DNA of 5,357 nucleotides from Nanohaloarchaea archaeon PL-Br10_U2g16. Its GTDB lineage: Archaea; Nanohalarchaeota; Nanosalinia; Nanosalinales; Nanosalinaceae. Below the pieces are notes generated by a model that did not search any database, had not been told where the DNA came from, and saw only the letters and a program-made list of their open reading frames with translations. How positions within the stretch are numbered: position 1 is the first letter of the stretch; every line of letters begins with the position of its first letter. A program made the translations under genes and the position numbers. The stretch is from assembly GCA_001563995.1 (NCBI GenBank), contig LKMV01000053.1:1-5357 (forward strand), written 5' to 3'. Below, in pieces: positions 1 to 4,738 of the stretch.

Positions 1-1
1 A

Positions 2-49
2 GACGGATACGAGAACTTCAACGAAATGAGCAAAGAGATGGAGATTTAA
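2..49 (+). CDS. C-terminal end of an unidentified protein (partial)
   Basis: The second reading frame is open from the window edge to a TAA at 47-49 and encodes DGYENFNEMSKEMEI, a hydrophilic acidic tail. I prefer this frame because its composition resembles the other proteins here, and because it stops two bases before the convergent stop of the next gene, a typical tight tail-to-tail arrangement. The first frame is also open, to a TAA at 58-60, but it gives an arginine-rich peptide that would overlap the neighbour. Fifteen residues are too few to name a family. Confidence 0.5.
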   Translation, partial: DGYENFNEMSKEMEI

Positions 50-51
50 AG

Positions 52-342
52 TCAACATAATTCTACATTTTTACCTTTGTCTTTCCTTCCTTCATCAACA
101 ACAAACTTTAATCTATTTTCAATATCCTTAGAATCCCAAACACTTAGGTTATATTCCTCATGGTCTGATTCTAAATTATCTCTAATTAAAGGGCTTTTTT
201 CGGCATGAGACTCCATCCCATATTTAAAATTCTTCTCATAAAGTGCTCTCTTTGATTTCTTATAAGCTTCTTCACCGCCGTAACTTTCAAACATTTCTTC
301 GAAGCTGATAACCATATCATATATATCAGGATTATCTGACAT
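52..342 (-). CDS. Hypothetical acidic 96-residue protein, AT-rich orphan
   Basis: I do not recognise this protein. It is hydrophilic, with no signal peptide or membrane segment, and rich in Asp, Glu and Lys. An N-terminal part (about 1-40, with ISFEEMFESYGGEEAYKKSK) and a C-terminal part (about 68-90, with VWDSKDIENRLKFVVDEG) look helical, and it ends in Cys. No metal-binding or catalytic motif is evident. The ATG at 342 is supported by an A/T box centred 27.5 bases upstream, matching the leaderless pattern of the neighbours. By hand count the gene is about 32% G+C, whereas sampled stretches of elp3 are near 45-50%, so it may be a recent arrival or a fast-evolving orphan. It lies downstream of elp3 on the same strand, separated by 52 bases with its own promoter, so it is probably transcribed independently. 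A very small regulator or an antitoxin-like protein cannot be excluded. Confidence 0.6.
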   Translation of the reverse strand: MSDNPDIYDMVISFEEMFESYGGEEAYKKSKRALYEKNFKYGMESHAEKSPLIRDNLESDHEEYNLSVWDSKDIENRLKFVVDEGRKDKGKNVELC

Positions 343-364
343 AAATTATTAGGTATAGCCAAAA

Positions 365-374
365 TTTTATATAT
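365..374 (-). promoter_or_regulatory. TATA box of the 96-residue orphan gene
   Basis: The minus strand reads ATATATAAAA here, a strong archaeal TATA-like box. Its centre (369.5) is 27.5 bases from the A of the ATG at 342, so transcription would start at or very near the start codon (leaderless mRNA). It is the strongest TATA-like element in the 52-base gap between the elp3 stop and this gene. Confidence 0.65.
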
Positions 375-394
375 GTTACTAATAAATGACAACA

Positions 395-1981
395 TTAGGG
401 AGTTATTTCTTTAACCATGTAAGGCCCTTCTTTCTCGTAGTCGAACTTCCTGTAGTACTCACGTGTACCTACAGCCGATATTACAACTACTTTGCTTCTT
501 CCTATCTCCCTTGCTTTTTCTTCAGCAGCTTCCATCAGCTTGGTCCCGTATCCCTGGTGTTGAGTGTCTCCTTCTTCACCTATATCTGTTGCAGATCCCA
601 TAACCTTCAGCTGCCTCACTATAAGCGTGTCGTCGTCTATCTCAGGCCTGAACGATTCAGGCGGAGCTCTCAGACGGGTAAAGCCTAAGATTATATCTTG
701 GTCCGGATCCTCGTAGCTCAGGAAGTACTCTTTTCCTCCGGAAGCGTCGTAAGTTCTCTCCAGAAGCTTTACATTTTCAGGCTCCCGCCCATGTTTGCGT
801 CTCTGGTGACCCACTTCCCTACATCTTATACAACGGCATCTCTCTCCTTCTTTATGCATCTCCTGTAGCGCCATCTGTCTCATGTTGGTTAGCTGAGGAC
901 CTGCATCTACCTCAGTAGAAGGGATATCACGCATAACACGTTTTACGCGTACATGTGGAGGCATATGGTTTTTCAGCACTTCTTTCAGCCTTTCTTTCGC
1001 TTCATCATCGTCGATTGGATCGAACTCTCCTTCTTCGTAACGTCTATAGAGCTCTGTTCCTTGTATAACTTCACAAGGATAGATCTTTACCTCGTCAGGC
1101 TGGTAGTCTGAGTTAGAGAATGTCTCTTTGAACTTTTCAATATCCTTTTCATATCCTTCACCTGGAAGCCCTAGCATAAGATGGTAAGCAACCTTGAAGC
1201 CGGCATTTTTCAGCCTTTTAGTAGATTCTACCACTTTATCCATTCCGTGGCCTCTGTTAGTTAGTTCATGTGTCTCATCAAATACGGTCTGCACTCCCAT
1301 CTCAGTTCTTGTGCCTCCCATTTCCAGTATTCGATCGATATGTTCTGTCTCACAGATATCAGGCCTAGTCTCGAACGTGATTCCGACGTTTCTTACCTCG
1401 GCCGTCTCATTCTTAAGCTGAGCTTCTTCCAACGTTTCAGCCTCTTCCAGATCCGAGTCTTCAGGGTATGTGTTCAGTCCGTCGAATCCTCTCTTGATAA
1501 ACTCTTTTTGATAATCCGGGTCCTGGAAAGGAAAAGTTCCGCCCATGATGATAAGCTTGGATTTGTCGATTGAGTGCCCGTTTTTCTCATACTGATTCAG
1601 TCTATCGTGGACCTGGTCGTAAGGGTCGTAGTCGTTTCTGATTGCTCTCCTTGTTGCTGGTTCCTTTCCTGTATAGCTCTGTGGAGCATCCTTCCCTTTA
1701 GGACAGTAGATACATCCTCCACCACAGGGTGCTGGACGTGCCATTATTGCGACGTTGGCGATACCGGAGATAGTTCTCATCGGCTTGGTCTTTAGAAGCT
1801 TCTTCGCCTTTTCCTGATCTTCCTCCACAAACTTGAGAATATCAGAGTTCTTCGGCATCCCGTTGAAAGACATCTGGCTACATAGCTGTTTCTTTCTCTG
1901 CTCTATCTGGTCTTTCTCTGTTATCTCGCCGGACTGTATCTCCTCGATAATTTTGTTAGAAATTTTTTCTAATGTCGACAT
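395..1981 (-). CDS. elp3: Elp3-family tRNA uridine-34 modification enzyme (radical SAM + GNAT)
   Basis: Elp3 catalyses the first step of carboxymethyl-type modification of wobble uridine 34 in tRNA, using S-adenosylmethionine, a 4Fe-4S cluster and acetyl-CoA; archaea use it without the other Elongator subunits. The 528 residues match the family length. In order: an N-terminal tRNA-binding part leading into KPMRTISG (66-73); the radical SAM cysteines C86, C90 and C93 in CGGGCIYCPKG; QSYTGKEPATRRAI (101-114); GGTFPFQDPDYQKEF (147-161); TFETRPD (202-208); YPCEVIQGTELY (301-312); the CRCIRC zinc-type motif (382-387) before REVG; and a GNAT domain from about 405 with acetyl-CoA loop QHQGYG (474-479) and REYYRKFDYEKEGPYM (507-522). 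The cluster motif is CX3CX2C, whereas the archaeal Elp3 proteins I recall have CPHGKCxxC (CX4CX2C). The ATG at 1981 has a TTAA-cored box about 26.5 bases upstream, shared with divergent sppA. Identification is very secure. Confidence 0.96.
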   Translation of the reverse strand: MSTLEKISNKIIEEIQSGEITEKDQIEQRKKQLCSQMSFNGMPKNSDILKFVEEDQEKAKKLLKTKPMRTISGIANVAIMARPAPCGGGCIYCPKGKDAPQSYTGKEPATRRAIRNDYDPYDQVHDRLNQYEKNGHSIDKSKLIIMGGTFPFQDPDYQKEFIKRGFDGLNTYPEDSDLEEAETLEEAQLKNETAEVRNVGITFETRPDICETEHIDRILEMGGTRTEMGVQTVFDETHELTNRGHGMDKVVESTKRLKNAGFKVAYHLMLGLPGEGYEKDIEKFKETFSNSDYQPDEVKIYPCEVIQGTELYRRYEEGEFDPIDDDEAKERLKEVLKNHMPPHVRVKRVMRDIPSTEVDAGPQLTNMRQMALQEMHKEGERCRCIRCREVGHQRRKHGREPENVKLLERTYDASGGKEYFLSYEDPDQDIILGFTRLRAPPESFRPEIDDDTLIVRQLKVMGSATDIGEEGDTQHQGYGTKLMEAAEEKAREIGRSKVVVISAVGTREYYRKFDYEKEGPYMVKEITP

Positions 1982-1999
1982 ACTATATGAAACAAAGTA

Positions 2000-2013
2000 G
2001 AAAAGTTAAAAAG
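2000..2013. promoter_or_regulatory. Shared bidirectional promoter of elp3 and sppA-like gene
   Basis: The 53 bases between the elp3 ATG (1981) and the preferred peptidase ATG (2035) contain one strong A/T block, GAAAAGTTAAAAAG on the + strand. Its TTAA core is centred at 2007.5, which is 26.5 bases from the elp3 start and 27.5 from the peptidase start, the usual distance from an archaeal TATA box to a leaderless transcription start. The purine-rich AGAAAA just before the core resembles a BRE element for rightward transcription. The opposite flank (GGGTGAC on the minus strand) is a poorer BRE, so sppA may be the stronger direction. Inferred from sequence spacing only. Confidence 0.6.
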
Positions 2014-2034
2014 TCACCCACGATAATGATATTT

Positions 2035-2940
2035 ATGAAAAAACAAGCAGTATTACTGATAACAGTTATTCTAACAGTTTCAGTCGCCTCCGGATTTGGA
2101 GCGGACGATTACCAAAAACTCAAAGATCTACTGGATATCGATGTGGACGACGAAGGAACAGCCGCGTTGATCGAGCTTGACGGACAGATAAGCCCTTCAT
2201 CCGACCCAGGAGGACTAAGTCCTAGCACAGATATAACGCCAGGGCTTGTAAGGGATCTGAACTCAGAGGCAGAAGAGAGGAATGCGGATGCAATAATATA
2301 TGAGTTGAACTCCGGCGGGGGAACAGTTGTAGCCTCGAAGGAGATAATGAGGGAGATAGACTCTGTTGATACTCCAACAGTCTGTAGAATAAGAGAAGCC
2401 GGAGCTTCAGGTGCTTACCTTGCAGCTTTAGGATGTGATCAGATTGTGGCTGATCCGGGGAGTATGACCGGAAGTATAGGAGTTACTGCCTCATACCCTG
2501 AGTTCTCCGAACTTATGGACGACTACGGGATCGACTACATAAACATCACTTCAGGAGAGAGAAAAGAGGTAGGCTCACCGTTCAAAAACACCACTGAAGA
2601 GGACAGAGAAGTACTGACCAACATGACCGATCAGATACATGAAGAGTTCCTCGGACAGGTGACAGAACACAGAAATCTGACGGAAGAACAGATAAACACT
2701 GTTGGGACAGGTCAGATATTCCTCGGTGAAGAAGCACATCAGCTTGGACTAATAGATGAGCTAGGAGGAAGAAACACAGCTGTAGAAGTAGCAGAGAATC
2801 AGACAGGAAAGACACTTAAGACAGAGACAGTAGCATCAGAACCTGACTTCGGTCTGCTTTCGCTGTTCCTATCCTCACCGCTAAATGACTTCATGGCCGA
2901 GATGAATCAAGAAACTCCTTTCCAGGCAACATGGAGGTAA
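2035..2940 (+). CDS. sppA: SppA-like signal peptide peptidase, family S49 (membrane-anchored serine protease)
   Basis: S49 peptidases use a Ser-Lys dyad to cut remnant signal peptides and other membrane-associated peptides outside the cytoplasm. From the ATG at 2035 the protein has 301 residues, close to single-domain archaeal and bacterial SppA. It starts MKKQ followed by a hydrophobic segment (about 4-22) that serves as a signal anchor or signal peptide. The catalytic domain shows NSGGGTVVAS (92-101), the nucleophile S125 in GASGAYLAA, GSMTGSIGV (142-150), and the probable general base K177 in SGERKEVGSP. Family members usually have NSPGG where this one has NSGGG. Five N-X-T sequons (N170, N185, N196, N214, N255) fit an outward-facing glycosylated domain. 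Upstream ATGs exist at 1972 (overlaps elp3, puts a charged stretch before the signal) and 2026. I chose 2035 for its KK-hydrophobic signal and for promoter spacing. The product is strongly acidic, as in halophiles. Confidence 0.93.
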   Translation: MKKQAVLLITVILTVSVASGFGADDYQKLKDLLDIDVDDEGTAALIELDGQISPSSDPGGLSPSTDITPGLVRDLNSEAEERNADAIIYELNSGGGTVVASKEIMREIDSVDTPTVCRIREAGASGAYLAALGCDQIVADPGSMTGSIGVTASYPEFSELMDDYGIDYINITSGERKEVGSPFKNTTEEDREVLTNMTDQIHEEFLGQVTEHRNLTEEQINTVGTGQIFLGEEAHQLGLIDELGGRNTAVEVAENQTGKTLKTETVASEPDFGLLSLFLSSPLNDFMAEMNQETPFQATWR

Positions 2941-2950
2941 TTTCACCTTC

Positions 2951-2969
2951 TCTCTTTCTTTTTTTGTTT
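2951..2969 (+). terminator. T-rich archaeal terminator after the S49 peptidase gene
   Basis: Starting about ten bases after the peptidase TAA (2938-2940) the + strand is pyrimidine-rich and contains a run of seven Ts (2959-2965) followed by GTTT. Archaeal RNA polymerase terminates at such T tracts without a hairpin. No stem-loop is visible. It separates the peptidase from the convergent regulator gene. Confidence 0.65.
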
Positions 2970-3060
2970 AACTTGTTCAACCATTTCAGATAGTATCCTG
3001 GCAACTTAATTATACAGTTAATGAGTTCAAGAACCTATTAGAAATAACAATCTCAATCAG

Positions 3061-3070
3061 AAAAATAATA
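3061..3070 (-). terminator. Possible weak terminator of the TrmB-like gene
   Basis: On the minus strand, 20-30 bases past the regulator's stop, the sequence is TATTATTTTT, a short T-rich tract. It is weaker than the run serving the peptidase gene. The remaining intergenic DNA (about 2970-3060) is AT-rich and shows no gene, RNA fold or clear repeat. Confidence 0.3.
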
Positions 3071-3089
3071 GTAATAAGGAGAGAACCGT

Positions 3090-3908
3090 TTAAGGCTTCT
3101 TCTCTGCGTGATGCCAAAGCATATCAAACACAGGCTCCATCGTATTCTGAGCCATATGATCGCTGTTGCTCCAGAAAGCGGTATCCTGAGTCTCATGAAC
3201 GTTATCAGGAGTCATTGACATCAATGCTTGGTTGTCAACAATAGCAAACTCTCCGTTAGGAACATCGAATTCGTCACTGTCGTCAAGATGTTTTACTTCT
3301 ACCTGTTCTCCAATCGCTTCAAAGGAATCCCTGTTATCATCAGTTACAGGTGCAAGAACCTGTACATTTACTCCAGCTTCTTTAGCTTCTCTGATTACAT
3401 CGCCATGGTTCTCATGTAGATCATTCAGACCGTCTTCTGATGTAACAATCTTGATGCTGTCTTCAGCTTCTTTCATCATAGTCCCCATATGCTGATTGAC
3501 CTGGTGTACTCCTTTCAGAGAACCAGACATCTCTTCCGGTTCGACAAGCTCAAGACCTTGATCGTATAGACCCTCTAGCTCATTCACAGCTTCTGAGTCC
3601 TTGAAAGTATCTAGTTTGTCAAGCTTTTCATCAAGCTCACGTCTATGTTGTTGTTTAATATTTTCAATAGCCTGTTGAGGCGGTATTGCGACATATTCCA
3701 TCGGTTGAGAAGATTTAATTACGGAAAATCCTTTCTCGGCTAGAGACTCCAGCACGTCATAAGCCCTGGATCGAGGAACATTTGTCATCTCGGATAGCTC
3801 TCCGGCAGTTGACACTCCTCTGCCTAGCAGGGCAGAGTAAATTTTCCTCTCGTACATATTCAGTCCGATATCTTCTAATTTGTCTAGAGTTTCTTGGCTT
3901 GCGACCAT
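3090..3908 (-). CDS. TrmB-family transcriptional regulator
   Basis: TrmB-type proteins are archaeal DNA-binding regulators, many of which sense sugars or other metabolites. The 272 residues begin with a winged helix-turn-helix (about 8-75): GLNMYERKIYSALL, then STAGELSEMTNVPRSRAYDV as the likely helix pair, then a wing ending MEYVAIPPQQAI, a typical TrmB domain end. A charged heptad-like helix (about 78-105) probably dimerises. The C-terminal part (about 130-265) contains SIKIVTSEDGLNDL (151-164), AGVNVQVLAP (178-187), FAIVDNQALMSM (221-232) and AFWSNSDHMAQ (244-254), resembling the phospholipase-D-like sensor regions of TrmB relatives rather than a clear sugar-binding domain, so the ligand is unknown. 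A GGTG sits 8 bases before the ATG as a plausible ribosome site, suggesting a short leader unlike its neighbours. A palindrome in its promoter suggests autoregulation. Family call is firm, target genes unknown. Confidence 0.88.
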   Translation of the reverse strand: MVASQETLDKLEDIGLNMYERKIYSALLGRGVSTAGELSEMTNVPRSRAYDVLESLAEKGFSVIKSSQPMEYVAIPPQQAIENIKQQHRRELDEKLDKLDTFKDSEAVNELEGLYDQGLELVEPEEMSGSLKGVHQVNQHMGTMMKEAEDSIKIVTSEDGLNDLHENHGDVIREAKEAGVNVQVLAPVTDDNRDSFEAIGEQVEVKHLDDSDEFDVPNGEFAIVDNQALMSMTPDNVHETQDTAFWSNSDHMAQNTMEPVFDMLWHHAEKKP

Positions 3909-3916
3909 GTTTTTTA

Positions 3917-3920
3917 CACC
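3917..3920 (-). promoter_or_regulatory. Possible ribosome binding site of the TrmB-like gene
   Basis: The minus strand reads GGTG, then eight bases, then the ATG at 3908. GGTG pairs with the CACC of the archaeal 16S 3' end, and the spacing is normal. It supports this start and suggests a leadered transcript, consistent with the TATA-like box at 3951-3957 being too distant for a leaderless message. Four bases are weak evidence. Confidence 0.4.
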
Positions 3921-3923
3921 ATC

Positions 3924-3937
3924 TATTAGTAATAATT
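3924..3937. promoter_or_regulatory. Palindrome, candidate operator of the TrmB-like regulator
   Basis: TATTAGTAATA (3924-3934) is a perfect odd-centred inverted repeat, extending into AATT. It lies 16 bases upstream of the regulator's ATG and about 20 bases downstream of the TTTATAA box, so it would sit around the predicted transcription start, a good position for a repressor. Its 11-base right portion is repeated exactly at 4013-4023. AT-rich palindromes arise easily by chance, so the operator role is an inference from position and repetition. Confidence 0.4.
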
Positions 3938-4023
3938 GTAAGCCGTGCAGTTATAAACCTTTTCCGGGTCTATACCGCACACCAACGGTTTTTGGTTTAC
4001 TTTACCATTGGCTAGTAATAATT
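3927..4023. repeat. Direct repeat TAGTAATAATT, two copies 86 bases apart
   Basis: TAGTAATAATT occurs at 3927-3937 and again at 4013-4023, bracketing most of the gap between the regulator start and the nitroreductase stop. The second copy continues into ATT, forming the palindrome AATAATTATT (4017-4026). A shorter match, TAGTAATAA, lies at 3069-3077 just past the regulator's stop. The gap (3909-4039) contains no gene that I can support. Confidence 0.5.
3951..3957 (-). promoter_or_regulatory. TATA-like box of the TrmB-like gene
   Basis: The minus strand reads GGTTTATAACTG; TTTATAA is the best TATA match upstream of the regulator. Its centre is 46 bases from the ATG, which predicts a start near 3928 and a leader of about 20 bases containing the GGTG site. 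The alternative, the poorer CAATTATT centred about 27 bases upstream, would give a leaderless message and would overlap the candidate operator. Confidence 0.45.
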
Positions 4024-4039
4024 ATTTATGAACAAAAAC

Positions 4040-4684
4040 TTATAAATGCTTCCTAAGTGATCTCCTGACCTTATCCAAAAATCCTTTAGACTTCTTTTCA
4101 ACCATCTCACGGGTCTCAACCAACCCTTCAAACTCCAGTTCATCAAATATACTGTCTAGCTGGTTCCCATACTCATCGTAGTAACATACTTCATTCATTC
4201 CAAACTTTGTAGGCTTTTCCAGCTTTTCATCAGTATAACCTAAAGCTACTATTCCCAATGCCTCCATCCCATCTGGAACTTTCATTAGCTCTCCTACACG
4301 AGTAGGATCAAAACCTGTCATCCAACAGGAACCTATACCATCTTCAAACGCAGTCAGCCTCATGTTCTGGACAGCACAAGCTGCTTCAGCGTTGCAACAG
4401 TCATGGCAGATAGAATCACCTACCTTCCTTGCCATTCTATCCAGATCTCCTAGAATTACCACAAGAGTCGGTACTTTCTCAAGCCTAGGGTCGCCGATCA
4501 TCTCCGATAAAAGCTCCTTCTTCTCCTCACTCTCCACTACGATAAAGTTTAAGCTTTGAACATTTCCTGGAGAAGGAGCCTGTCTACCAGCCTCAAGTAT
4601 TTTACCCATCTTTTTTCTCGGAATAGTCTCATCCCTGCAGTCTCTGAAAGAGCCTAGACTGCATGCGTTTTGAAACGTGCTCAT
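4040..4684 (-). CDS. Nitroreductase-family FMN-dependent oxidoreductase
   Basis: Nitroreductase-fold proteins are FMN-binding dimers that reduce nitro compounds, quinones or other acceptors with NAD(P)H; the substrate cannot be read from sequence. From the ATG at 4684 the protein has 214 residues, a normal size. SFRDCRDETIP (12-22) is the usual N-terminal FMN-phosphate region, although the common RRSxR is altered. APSPGNVQSLNFIVV (36-50) is the classic FMN/substrate segment. Helix 93-110 ends QNMRLTA, followed by GIGSCWMTGFD (116-126) and EALGIVALGY (141-150). The C-terminal 40 residues form a charged helical tail rich in Lys, Arg and Glu. It is cysteine-rich, with a C93, C96, C97, C103 cluster. 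A longer frame starts at an ATG at 4732, but that would begin inside the promoter and add an unrelated basic leader. The start at 4684 sits exactly 23 bases from a GTTTAAAC box. Family is secure. Confidence 0.88.
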   Translation of the reverse strand: MSTFQNACSLGSFRDCRDETIPRKKMGKILEAGRQAPSPGNVQSLNFIVVESEEKKELLSEMIGDPRLEKVPTLVVILGDLDRMARKVGDSICHDCCNAEAACAVQNMRLTAFEDGIGSCWMTGFDPTRVGELMKVPDGMEALGIVALGYTDEKLEKPTKFGMNEVCYYDEYGNQLDSIFDELEFEGLVETREMVEKKSKGFLDKVRRSLRKHL

Positions 4685-4707
4685 AATTTTAACATATCGT
4701 CTCCAGC

Positions 4708-4715
4708 GTTTAAAC
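4708..4715. promoter_or_regulatory. Palindromic bidirectional TATA box (nitroreductase / DNA ligase)
   Basis: GTTTAAAC is a perfect 8-base palindrome placed exactly midway between two divergent start codons: 23 bases separate it from the ATG at 4739 and 23 from the ATG at 4684, and its centre is 27.5 bases from each. This is the expected TATA-to-start distance for leaderless archaeal genes, so one TBP site could serve both. Leftward transcription has the better BRE-like flank (GAAAG upstream of the box); the rightward flank (CCAGC) is poorer. No other TATA-like box fits either gene in this 54-base gap. Confidence 0.7.
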
Positions 4716-4738
4716 CTTTCAGGGAGAAACAAAAAGGT

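Noticed and set aside
386..1795. Several + strand open frames opposite elp3
   Set aside because: Low-complexity Ser/Leu/Val/Cys-rich translations typical of antisense shadows; elp3 fills the region with recognised motifs.
1972..2940. Longer peptidase frame starting at the ATG at 1972
   Set aside because: It overlaps the elp3 start, starts upstream of the predicted promoter and places 21 polar residues before the signal segment.
2970..3060. Search for a small RNA or tRNA between the convergent peptidase and regulator genes
   Set aside because: The stretch is AT-rich, with no cloverleaf, stable stem or promoter-like box at a useful distance.
3981..3996. Small hairpin ACCAA-6-TTGGT in the gap upstream of the regulator
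   Set aside because: A five-pair stem with no extension and no T tract after it on either strand; likely chance.
3228..4015. Plus-strand open frames opposite and upstream of the regulator gene
   Set aside because: They mirror the regulator codons or run across its promoter, with no promoter or family resemblance.
4040..4732. Longer nitroreductase reading frame starting at the ATG at 4732
   Set aside because: The extra 16 residues are basic and unlike the family N-terminus, and the start would lie upstream of the GTTTAAAC box and abut the ligase start. The ATG at 4684 fits both family and promoter spacing.
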